A stretch of DNA of 61,671 nucleotides, from NCBI RefSeq assembly GCF_016785185.1, contig NZ_JAEKDY010000007.1; one strand, 5' to 3'. A model generated the notes under the pieces. It saw only the letters and a program-made list of their open reading frames with translations, had not been told where the DNA came from and searched no databases. The DNA comes from Heyndrickxia sporothermodurans. GTDB lineage: Bacteria; Bacillota; Bacilli; Bacillales; Bacillaceae_C. Position numbers and translations under genes: made by a program. Positions 8,969 through 16,796 of the stretch are shown in pieces. How positions within the stretch are numbered: position 1 is the stretch's first letter; each line of letters begins with the position of its first letter.

Positions 8969-11900
8969 AGCCATTAAAATTAATGATGCAAGCATTCGGC
9001 CCCTATGCGGAAAAAGAAGTGATTGATTTTACAGAGCTAGGCAATCGAACAATGTTTGTTATTTCCGGAAAGACGGGCTCTGGAAAAACGACCATTTTTG
9101 ATGGCATCAGTTTCGCTATTTATGGGAAAGCAAGTGGTGAGGACCGTAATGGTAATGAGCTTCGTAGCCAATTTGCGAAAGATGAGCTGCCTACGGAAGT
9201 TTCATTGCAATTTTCATTAAGAAATAAAACCTACTTTATATGGCGTTCCCCGCAGCAAGAAAAGCGAAAAAGCCGTGGTGATGGCTTTACAACCGTAGGT
9301 GCTAAGGCAGAACTTTATTTGCTTAACGAGACTGGAGATAAGCAAATTTTAGCGGCGAATGTACGTGATACAGATGAAAAAATTAAAGAGATTATTCAAT
9401 TGGATGCCAATCAGTTTCGTCAAATCCTCATGATCCCGCAAGGAGAGTTCCGAAAATTATTAACCTCTGAAAGTAAGGATAAAGAACAGATTTTACAAAG
9501 ACTTTTTCATACAGAGTTGTATAAACGAATTGAAGAACAATTAAAGGAAGAAGCTGCGACATTAAAAAAATATGTTGAAGCGAAGATAGAAGAACGATCC
9601 ATGGCATTGAAATCAATTTATCAAATTGAAAATGAAGACTTGCATTCGGAAATTGAAGAAGACATCATTAATGACGTGAAAATAATTCCAATGTTAACGG
9701 CCGAAATCAAGAAAATGCAGCAAATGGCCGTGGAACTCCAAGTGAAAATGGAACAAAAAAAGTTAGAGCGCGATGAGTCCAAGAAAAAAGTCGATGAAGC
9801 GGAAACTCTTTTAAAACAATTTGCTAATCGCGACCGTCTCAAAAAAGAAAAAGATTTTTTGGAGTCTAAAAAAGATTATTATGATCAAATGAAAGTTGAA
9901 ATTGAGCAGGCATATAAAGCCTCTAGATTAGAACAGCAAGATCAACTTTGTCATCGAATTAAAAAGGAATATGATACATATAAAGCGGATTTTCAACATT
10001 CAAAGAATCAGCTAGAACGGATAGCATCATTATTAGAACAAGCTGAAATTAGATTAAAACAAGAGGAAGAAAAATCAGATTTGCGTAATCGAATCGCAGA
10101 TGAATTAGTTAAAGTAACGAATTTAAAAGACGAAGTTTACTCATTGGCAAATCGAAAAAAAGAGCTCCAAACTCTTGGAAAAGAATATAAAATCATTGAG
10201 TTAAAAATCGAACAAACTAAAAAACAAATCGAACAAATTGAAAAAAATATAAATGAGAAAAGAAATGAACAAAAATGGGTAGATGAACTAAAATTACTTT
10301 CATTGAAAAATGAAAAGGAATTAGATCAATTAACAAACATTATTCACAAATTACGAAAAATCGCTGATCTTATGCAAAAAGAAGCCAAAACAAAGGGTGA
10401 TTTAGAAGAAAAAGGAAAGTTGTATGAATATGCAAAGGTAAGGCTTGAAGATGCTAAAAACACCCTTTCCACTTTAGAACGTAAGTGGCAGATAGGACAA
10501 GCAGGCTTATTAGCGCAAACATTAATAGAAGGTGACCCTTGCCCGGTTTGTGGATCTACCCATCACCCAAATCGATCAATCATACATGAAGAAATTCCTA
10601 CCGAAAAAGATTTGAAAAGTGCGAAATTAGAAGTGGAAAAATTAGAAAATGAATACAGAAAGATAGAAACAAACTGGTTCGAAATTAAATCGAGCCTTAC
10701 ACACTTGAATGTCTCTATCGAAGAACAAAAAGAAGAGATGACAGTTATCATTCCAGAACTATCACTTGAAAATGTGGAACAAACGTTAAGGTTATACGAA
10801 GAAAAACTTGTGGAGAAAAATCAGTTAATTAACGAACAAAAAATGAAAATCTCACAATTTAATCAAATCGAAAAAGATATTGAACAACTGGAAGGTAAAC
10901 GAAAACAGGAAAGAAACAATGAAGAATCATACTTAGAAAACGAAAGAGAAATCGCTAAGCGTTATACAGAGTTAAATACATCTATTCAAAGCTCATTGAA
11001 AAATATTCCAAATGAAATTCAAACAATAGATGTATATGAAAAGAAAGTTAAAAGTTTAACAAAGCAAAAACAACAATTGGAACAAGATTTTGAAAATGCA
11101 AAACTATACGTTCAACAGTTAAAAGAACAGCTTTCAGGAAATCGAGCTTCCAATGAGAAACTATTAGACTTATTAACAAAGTCAGAAGGAACATTAAAAG
11201 AAGAAAGAAAAAAGTTCATCAATATGTTAAGTGAAGAGGGATTTAGCGGATACCAACAATTTTCACAGGCAAAAAGAGAGAGAGAAACAATCAAACAACT
11301 AGAACAACAGGTTCAAAATTATCGAGAAGAGTTTCGCTCCGTTTCAGATCGTTATCAAGAAATAGAAGAGCTTCTCAAAAATGTTGAAAAGCCGCAAATC
11401 GATCAGTTAAAGCAACAATTTATCGAATTAGAAAACGATTTGCAGGACTTATCTTCCACCCATTCAACTGTATTGATGAAAATCCATCATAATGAGGAAA
11501 TAGCGAGAAAGGTTGCAAAGATTAATCATACAATTAAAGAGTCTGAAGAAAAATACAAGGTAATTGGTCATCTATCCGATATCTCAAAAGGCCAAAACAC
11601 GTATCGAATCACATTTGAAAGATATGTCCTTGCTGCATTTTTAGATGATATATTACAAGTTGCTAATACACGGTTAACAAGAATGACAAGTGGACGTTAT
11701 CACTTACTTAGAAAAACAGATCGATCAAAGGGGAATGTCCAAAGCGGTTTAGAGTTATTGATTTTCGATCAATATACCGGGCAGGAACGCCATGTGAAGA
11801 CGTTATCTGGTGGGGAGAGCTTTAAGGCATCTTTAGCACTTGCATTAGGACTTGCCGATGTTGTCCAACAACATTCCGGCGGTGTTTCACTTGAAACGAT

Positions 11901-12099
11901 GTTTATAGACGAAGGGTTTGGAACTCTTGATCCGGAATCATTAGACCAAGCGATTGAATCATTAATGGATATACAAAATAGTGGTAGATTGGTAGGAATT
12001 ATTTCGCATGTTCCTGAATTAAAGGAACGCATTGATGCGCGACTTGAAGTTTACTCTAGTCAAAATGGTAGTAAAACAGAATTTCATTTTCTAAATTAA
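8965..12099 (+). CDS. sbcC: DNA repair ATPase SbcC
   Basis: A 1044-residue Rad50-type SMC-like ATPase. Walker A GKTGSGKT is at residues 35-42. Long coiled coils run from about 190 to 880 with a central zinc hook, CPVC at C526 and C529. The C-terminal half-domain has the signature LSGGESFKASLALALG and Walker B MFIDEGFGTLD. It works with SbcD on DNA ends and palindromes. Length, hook and operon position are all typical. Confidence 0.96.
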   Translation: MKPLKLMMQAFGPYAEKEVIDFTELGNRTMFVISGKTGSGKTTIFDGISFAIYGKASGEDRNGNELRSQFAKDELPTEVSLQFSLRNKTYFIWRSPQQEKRKSRGDGFTTVGAKAELYLLNETGDKQILAANVRDTDEKIKEIIQLDANQFRQILMIPQGEFRKLLTSESKDKEQILQRLFHTELYKRIEEQLKEEAATLKKYVEAKIEERSMALKSIYQIENEDLHSEIEEDIINDVKIIPMLTAEIKKMQQMAVELQVKMEQKKLERDESKKKVDEAETLLKQFANRDRLKKEKDFLESKKDYYDQMKVEIEQAYKASRLEQQDQLCHRIKKEYDTYKADFQHSKNQLERIASLLEQAEIRLKQEEEKSDLRNRIADELVKVTNLKDEVYSLANRKKELQTLGKEYKIIELKIEQTKKQIEQIEKNINEKRNEQKWVDELKLLSLKNEKELDQLTNIIHKLRKIADLMQKEAKTKGDLEEKGKLYEYAKVRLEDAKNTLSTLERKWQIGQAGLLAQTLIEGDPCPVCGSTHHPNRSIIHEEIPTEKDLKSAKLEVEKLENEYRKIETNWFEIKSSLTHLNVSIEEQKEEMTVIIPELSLENVEQTLRLYEEKLVEKNQLINEQKMKISQFNQIEKDIEQLEGKRKQERNNEESYLENEREIAKRYTELNTSIQSSLKNIPNEIQTIDVYEKKVKSLTKQKQQLEQDFENAKLYVQQLKEQLSGNRASNEKLLDLLTKSEGTLKEERKKFINMLSEEGFSGYQQFSQAKRERETIKQLEQQVQNYREEFRSVSDRYQEIEELLKNVEKPQIDQLKQQFIELENDLQDLSSTHSTVLMKIHHNEEIARKVAKINHTIKESEEKYKVIGHLSDISKGQNTYRITFERYVLAAFLDDILQVANTRLTRMTSGRYHLLRKTDRSKGNVQSGLELLIFDQYTGQERHVKTLSGGESFKASLALALGLADVVQQHSGGVSLETMFIDEGFGTLDPESLDQAIESLMDIQNSGRLVGIISHVPELKERIDARLEVYSSQNGSKTEFHFLN

Positions 12100-12126
12100 A
12101 TAGCAACCATAGTTTTAATGCATTAT

Positions 12127-12161
12127 CTACCCACCCCTTCATATATTGTAAGGGGAGGTAG
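12127..12161 (+). promoter_or_regulatory. Hairpin covering a ribosome binding site
   Basis: ctacc (12127-12131) pairs with ggtag (12157-12161), and cccctt (12134-12139) with aagggg (12150-12155). The GGGGAGG Shine-Dalgarno of the next gene lies in the 3' arm, so the fold would hide it. No T run follows, which argues against a plain sbcC terminator. Confidence 0.5.
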
Positions 12162-12167
12162 GATAAG

Positions 12168-12467
12168 GTGATTATTTATTTTAGTTTTGTTGGATTGGCT
12201 TTCATTGGATCAATCGTTTGGAGTATGTTTCGGTTGAGGAAATTTGAAATTTATAAAAAACCATTAATTGAAGCCACTATCATTAACATTTCACAACATA
12301 TAATTGGATTAATATGGTGGATAGTGATCAATTGGGGTATTATATTAACACTTATCCCCGGAATTGTTTACTATATTCTATCAATGTCGATAATAAACAC
12401 AATTAATTGGCTTGTTCTTTCACTTTTTAAACCAAAAAAGCAGAAACAATCCGTTTTCCCGTATTAG
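12168..12467 (+). CDS. Small membrane protein, unknown
   Basis: A 99-residue hydrophobic protein with about three predicted membrane helices and a basic C-terminus (KPKKQKQ). GTG start at 12168, with GGAGG (12154-12158) 9 nt upstream, inside a hairpin. It follows sbcC on the same strand. No family recognised. A 9-bp inverted repeat follows its stop. Confidence 0.6.
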   Translation: MIIYFSFVGLAFIGSIVWSMFRLRKFEIYKKPLIEATIINISQHIIGLIWWIVINWGIILTLIPGIVYYILSMSIINTINWLVLSLFKPKKQKQSVFPY

Positions 12468-12498
12468 TTATAGCCACTCTACAACCTATTGGCTATAA
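12468..12498. other. Hairpin between two small membrane genes
   Basis: A perfect 9-bp inverted repeat, ttatagcca (12468-12476) and tggctataa (12490-12498). The 3' arm contains a TATAAT-like sequence, so this could be a weak terminator, an operator or part of a promoter. Confidence 0.4.
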
Positions 12499-12535
12499 TA
12501 GAAGCTCTTTATTTGTGAATATGGTGGTGATACAT

Positions 12536-12724
12536 ATGGAAAAAAGTTATTATGTCGCAACAATCCTATTTGGGTGGATTATTCTATTAGCAATAGCCAC
12601 CTTTTCGATTATTGCCTTTAAAATGGGATATTTCATTATTGGACTCATTTTTATCCTATTGACAATTGCATCAATAATAATGAACATCCTTTTTATACGT
12701 AAGTTTAAAAAACAACATGTATAA
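12536..12724 (+). CDS. Small two-helix membrane protein, unknown
   Basis: A 62-residue protein with two hydrophobic segments (about 7-29 and 33-52) and a basic tail. ATG 12536 follows a GGTGGTGA element; GTG 12515 is an in-frame alternative with no ribosome binding site. No family recognised. Confidence 0.5.
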   Translation: MEKSYYVATILFGWIILLAIATFSIIAFKMGYFIIGLIFILLTIASIIMNILFIRKFKKQHV

Positions 12725-12769
12725 ATTTTCGCAGGTGAAATGAGTTTAGAATTATACACTTACACCTTC

Positions 12770-13486
12770 TTATCGCTTCGATTTGAAAATACGGTACCCA
12801 ATTTTATTTGCTAATAGTGATGTAACATTTTGATGATTTTGAAGAATTTCCATTAGCTTAGGATCGATTGAAGGAGATATGTGAAACTCAGGTTGTTCCA
12901 AGCTTTTATTGATATGTGAAGAAAGAGAATCCGAATGGAGCACATTGACCTTTCGATAGCCAACTTCACGAAGTAGGGATATCCATTCATTCTCAGTTAG
13001 AACATAGGAAATTCCATATACATTAGAAATCATCGTTATATCTGACGAATGTAATGGACCTTCGGCTGTCATATCAATATTAATTAAAATGCCCCCTTTT
13101 TTTAAAACTCTAAAGTATTCTGTTAATGTTTTTTCGATATTTGTAAAAACCGTTACTGACTCCGAAATTATATAATCATAGGTTTGGTCTGAAACAGGGA
13201 TGTTTTCTACACTACTTTGTATCGTGTTAATTGGGAGATCTCTCTCTTTAAATCGTTTTTTTGCCTTTTCAATCATAACTGGATGAATGTCTAAGGCTGT
13301 AACATCACATTTATACATTTCCGCAAGATAGGCAGAGGTTTGTCCTGTGCCACATCCTGCATCTAAAATTTTAGTAGTATGGGTAATATTTTCATTATGA
13401 AAGATTTGTTTTGTTAAGGATAATCCTCCTGGATGCGCTCCCCCTACTCCATAATAAGCAAGGGTATCTTGATATGAATAGGCCAA
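12770..13486 (-). CDS. Class I SAM-dependent methyltransferase
   Basis: A 238-residue protein with the Rossmann SAM-binding motif ILDAGCGTGQTSAYLA (about residues 40-55), an acidic strand-2 end (VTALDIHP) and the post-motif LKKGGILINID. It resembles small UbiE-like methyltransferases; the substrate is unknown. TTG start at 13486 with AGGAG (13496-13500) 9 nt upstream. It is the last gene after kynB and kynA on the same strand, so a role on a tryptophan metabolite is possible but unproven. Its ribosome binding site lies in a perfect 10-bp inverted repeat. Confidence 0.75.
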   Translation of the reverse strand: MAYSYQDTLAYYGVGGAHPGGLSLTKQIFHNENITHTTKILDAGCGTGQTSAYLAEMYKCDVTALDIHPVMIEKAKKRFKERDLPINTIQSSVENIPVSDQTYDYIISESVTVFTNIEKTLTEYFRVLKKGGILINIDMTAEGPLHSSDITMISNVYGISYVLTENEWISLLREVGYRKVNVLHSDSLSSHINKSLEQPEFHISPSIDPKLMEILQNHQNVTSLLANKIGYRIFKSKR

Positions 13487-13494
13487 TATTTTTC

Positions 13495-13546
13495 ACTCCT
13501 TCAATTACCTCATCCCTTCATTATATGTTTAGAAGCTTGAAGGAGT
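13495..13546 (-). promoter_or_regulatory. Inverted repeat hiding the methyltransferase ribosome binding site
   Basis: A perfect 10-bp inverted repeat, actccttcaa (13495-13504) and ttgaaggagt (13537-13546), loop 32 nt. In the minus-strand mRNA the 3' arm is the AGGAG Shine-Dalgarno of the methyltransferase. It may lower that gene's translation relative to kynA. Confidence 0.5.
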
Positions 13547-13558
13547 TATATGTTTATC

Positions 13559-14380
13559 TTAGAACTTTGTACGAATATCCCATAATTCAGGAAAAAAACG
13601 ATGTTCAAGTACTTTTTTTAAGTAAGTAACACCAGCAGAGCCTCCGGTACCTTTTTTATGACCGATAATTCGCTCTACCGTTTTCATATGTCGAAAACGC
13701 CATTGTTGAAACGAATCTTCAATATCAACAAGTTTTTCAGCGAGTTCATATAAATCCCAATATTTATCAACATTTTTATATACCTCAAGCCAGGCGTTTT
13801 CTACGCTCGGATCCGCTTGATATGGTTGTGAAAAATCTCTCGTTAATAACTCGGAATGAATATGTAAACCATTTGCCGCCAATGCTTGAATGGAGACATC
13901 GTATAAACTTGGAGCCTGTAAGGCTAATTGTAACTGTTTATGCAAGTTACTGTCCTTTTTGTAGATTTCTAGTATATGGCGAGTTTTATATCCTAATGCA
14001 AATTCGATTAATCGATTTTGGTACGATTGAAAACCGGACGCCTGACCTAATTTATCGCGAAACTCCATATATTCTGCAGGTGTTAATGTTGCAAGCACAT
14101 CCCATGCATGGATAATTTGGGTTTGTATTTTAGAAACACGTGATAACATTTTGAAAGCAGGAGATAAATTCCCTTTTGAAATGGATTCAATTGCAGTCTG
14201 AAGTTCGTGTAAAATAAGCTTCATCCAAAGTTCACTAACATGATGGATGATAATGAATAGCATTTCATCATGATGATCAGATAATCTTTTTTGACTTGAT
14301 AAGAGAGTGTCCAAGTGGAGGTATTCTCCATAGCTCATACGATTAATAAAATCTGTATAAATTTCATTTTCCTTTGACAT
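13559..14380 (-). CDS. kynA: Tryptophan 2,3-dioxygenase KynA
   Basis: A 273-residue haem dioxygenase that opens the tryptophan indole ring to N-formylkynurenine. Family-typical stretches are YGEYLHLDTLL, HHDEMLFIIIHHVSELWMK, SGFQSYQNRLIEF and the C-terminal FRHMKTVERIIGHKKGTGGS, which carries the haem-ligand region. It lies 5 nt after kynB; its Shine-Dalgarno (AAGGAG) overlaps the kynB end. No kynureninase gene (kynU) is adjacent. Confidence 0.94.
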   Translation of the reverse strand: MSKENEIYTDFINRMSYGEYLHLDTLLSSQKRLSDHHDEMLFIIIHHVSELWMKLILHELQTAIESISKGNLSPAFKMLSRVSKIQTQIIHAWDVLATLTPAEYMEFRDKLGQASGFQSYQNRLIEFALGYKTRHILEIYKKDSNLHKQLQLALQAPSLYDVSIQALAANGLHIHSELLTRDFSQPYQADPSVENAWLEVYKNVDKYWDLYELAEKLVDIEDSFQQWRFRHMKTVERIIGHKKGTGGSAGVTYLKKVLEHRFFPELWDIRTKF

Positions 14381-14385
14381 TAGCT

Positions 14386-15015
14386 TTACACTCCTTCAAG
14401 GTTTCTTAGAATTGCACGTACTGGGCTGCCGTCTGCTTCTTGAATAGGTAATGGAAGAGCTATCAATTCATAACACCCGGGTTCCACATCAGTAAGAACG
14501 ATATTTTCTAAAATATGGACGCCATTACTGGACAATGCATGATGTGCATCTAAAGACTTACTATCAAGAGGATCGACAGAGGGAACATCTACTCCAATTA
14601 GTTCAATTCCTTTTTCCTTTAGAAATGGACCAATATTAGATTGTAAATAAGGAATATTAGAAGGAAAAACTTCGGGATTTGTGGATGAATCCGTTTTCAA
14701 CAACAGTCTTGATTCATTCCCTAAATCATATCCTTGAAGTTCTTCTGCACCAATACTAGTAAACTCGGAAACATCAATCACTCTAGCTGGACCGATATAA
14801 ATGGATAGATTAAGATCCTTCACTCTCTTTCCATTATCATCAAAATGAAAGGGAGAATCTATATGGGTTCCAGTGTGTGTACTCATCGTAACCTTGCCAA
14901 TATTAACAGACCCACTTTGCTTCTTTGTTACTTCTACTTCATATGAAAATGGAGTATCCCCTGGCCATACCGCAATTGAGTTCGTTAATGGTTTTGAAAT
15001 GTCAATTAGTTTCAT
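14386..15015 (-). CDS. kynB: Kynurenine formamidase KynB
   Basis: A 209-residue cyclase-family metal hydrolase that deformylates N-formylkynurenine to kynurenine. The metal motif HTGTHIDSP gives H47, H51 and D53, and the conserved IDISKPL and WPGD stretches are at the N-terminus. The start follows AGGAGG. It is the first gene of the kynB-kynA-methyltransferase unit. A minus-strand terminator-like hairpin lies about 105 nt upstream of its start. Confidence 0.93.
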   Translation of the reverse strand: MKLIDISKPLTNSIAVWPGDTPFSYEVEVTKKQSGSVNIGKVTMSTHTGTHIDSPFHFDDNGKRVKDLNLSIYIGPARVIDVSEFTSIGAEELQGYDLGNESRLLLKTDSSTNPEVFPSNIPYLQSNIGPFLKEKGIELIGVDVPSVDPLDSKSLDAHHALSSNGVHILENIVLTDVEPGCYELIALPLPIQEADGSPVRAILRNLEGV

Positions 15016-15119
15016 ATGTACCTCCTGAAAAGATGTAACTTATCGATTCTATTATTATTATACAATATATGCTCTGAATATTTCGTAAAAAAATACGCAA
15101 AGAATGGAAAGGTAAATTC

Positions 15120-15148
15120 AAAAAAAAAAGCCCGACCATAAAGGCCGG
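15120..15148 (-). terminator. Terminator-like hairpin upstream of kynB
   Basis: On the minus strand ccggcc pairs with ggtcgg (15143-15148 with 15132-15137, one U-G wobble) and a 10-nt U run follows. No gene lies upstream for it to end, so it may be a leader attenuator for kynB. The 580-bp gap 15016-15595 holds this, two more hairpins and no convincing gene. Confidence 0.55.
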
Positions 15149-15163
15149 AAATAAAAGGGGTTT

Positions 15164-15189
15164 AACTAGACTATTTGGGGGGCCTAGTT
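15164..15189. other. Hairpin in the kynB upstream gap
   Basis: aactag (15164-15169) pairs with ctagtt (15184-15189) around a G-rich loop. Its minus-strand aggcc could also pair with ggcct of the neighbouring terminator arm, giving an alternative fold. Confidence 0.35.
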
Positions 15190-15325
15190 TTAAAAAAAGG
15201 TATTTGCTGCAATGTTCGTTGCAACTGTTTATATAGTAATCGATAAATCCTAAATCCAAATGAAAGCTAGATGATAAATTAATGAGAAACAAAATTGTCA
15301 CAATTGAACAACCATTTCTCTATAA

Positions 15326-15370
15326 AAAATAAGATAATTTCACAATATTATTGTGGGATTATCTTATTTT
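15326..15370. terminator. Strong bidirectional hairpin
   Basis: A 13-bp perfect stem (15326-15338 with 15358-15370) plus an inner cacaat/attgtg stem, flanked by A and T runs. No gene ends next to it. It may insulate kynB from the ketosynthase gene. Confidence 0.6.
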
Positions 15371-15595
15371 ACAAATGGATTTATTTACTTGCTGACCTAT
15401 AATCCAAAAAATAGTAAACAGATACTATAGCATATTAATGCGGATTTGGAGTAAAATAGAATTGATAAATTTTCATTCCTATTTTCTCTTTATAAAGGCT
15501 ATAATATGCTTATCCATGAATTTTTTAGGTTTGACTAACTATTAATCTATTAAATAAAATTAAGTATTGATTATTTAAGTAAAGGGAAGAAAATT

Positions 15596-16780
15596 ATGGG
15601 AAAAGTAGTAGTAACAGGTTTTGGTTTAAAAATTCCCGGAGTATTATCAAAACACCAATTTAAAGCAGTTTTAGAAAACGGAATTTGTACACATGAATTG
15701 GTGCAAACAAAAGGTAAAAATGGAATTCATCAAATGGCTGCTGGAGTTATAATTGATGATTTCCAAACAATAAACGGAAAAAATTATAAACGATATCCAA
15801 GATTAAGTAGAATAGCTATGGCTGCAACTGATGATGCAATAAAAATGGCACAAATCATATTTGAAAAGAATCAGAGAGTAGCAGTTATTTTGGGTACTTC
15901 CGCTGGAGGATTAAGAGAATTAGAAAGAAACTCAGAAAACTTTAAGAAATACGAGACTTTTCCTATAGAAAGTGTTTCATTAGGAGACCCACATACATTA
16001 TCCTCTTCAGTTGCGACACATATCGGCGTGAAAAATCAATCTTATACACTCACTACGGGATGCGCAGCCAGCTCTGATGCAATATTACTTGGGAAACTTC
16101 TATTAGAAACAGGACAAGCTGATGTTTGTATTGTTGGCGGAGCAGATGCTTGCCTAGGAGACTGGATCTCATTAGGTTTTTTGAAACTTAAGTCTATTCA
16201 ATTGGATGAGGATATCCTAAACACTGGAGTCCCATTTTCATTAAAGCATAAAGGATTTGTAATGGCAGAAGGTGCAGGTATTCTTGTTTTAGAACGTGAA
16301 AATGATGCGAAAATAAGAAAAGCCAACATTTTAGGTACCATTATGAATGGGTATGCTAATAATGACTCTTTACCAATGTATCAAACGGATTTAACTGGAC
16401 AAACAATGGCAAAAGCGTTAAAAGGGGCAATTGGTAACTATATTCCTTCTTATGTTAATAGCCAGGCACTTGGATTAATAACTAACGATACAGTCGAATA
16501 TAAAGCCCATCAATCCATGTTTGGTGCTAGTGTTCCTATCACTTCTATCAAAGGGATGATTGGACATCCATTTGGAGCGTCGGGAGCTATCCAGGTTATA
16601 TCTGCTCTTATCTCGATGGAATATGGATTTATTCCACCAACAATTAAAACGAACGCAGATGGTTATGAGGATTTGCCGATCGTTTTAGAAACGCAATATC
16701 AAGAAATTAAACATGTTGCGATAACTACACATGGTAATGGAGGGAATAATACGTGTTTACTTATCTCTCGTTATCATTAA
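15596..16780 (+). CDS. Ketosynthase-like protein with an altered active site
   Basis: A 394-residue thiolase-fold protein of the KAS I/II (FabF) group. The nucleophile is kept (TTGCAASSDA, C156), as are K319 and H324 (SIKGMIGHPFGASG). The other His of the Cys-His-His triad, normally in VNAHGTST, is replaced: the site reads VNSQALGL, with Q290 at that position. Loss of this His would be expected to impair condensation, so the protein may do a different job, such as acyl transfer or a binding role. No acyl carrier protein or other fatty-acid gene is adjacent; a GGDEF-EAL gene follows 16 nt later and is probably co-transcribed. Confidence 0.8.
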   Translation: MGKVVVTGFGLKIPGVLSKHQFKAVLENGICTHELVQTKGKNGIHQMAAGVIIDDFQTINGKNYKRYPRLSRIAMAATDDAIKMAQIIFEKNQRVAVILGTSAGGLRELERNSENFKKYETFPIESVSLGDPHTLSSSVATHIGVKNQSYTLTTGCAASSDAILLGKLLLETGQADVCIVGGADACLGDWISLGFLKLKSIQLDEDILNTGVPFSLKHKGFVMAEGAGILVLERENDAKIRKANILGTIMNGYANNDSLPMYQTDLTGQTMAKALKGAIGNYIPSYVNSQALGLITNDTVEYKAHQSMFGASVPITSIKGMIGHPFGASGAIQVISALISMEYGFIPPTIKTNADGYEDLPIVLETQYQEIKHVAITTHGNGGNNTCLLISRYH

Positions 16781-16796
16781 TAGGTGTGATTATTTA

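Noticed and set aside
12550..12759. 69-codon minus-strand frame opposite the small membrane gene
   Set aside because: A mirror of the plus-strand gene, which has the better ribosome binding site and helix pattern.
15002..15301. 99-codon minus-strand reading frame ahead of kynB
   Set aside because: It runs through two hairpins, a terminator and the kynB ribosome binding site, and its composition is hydrophobic and low-complexity without a good start.
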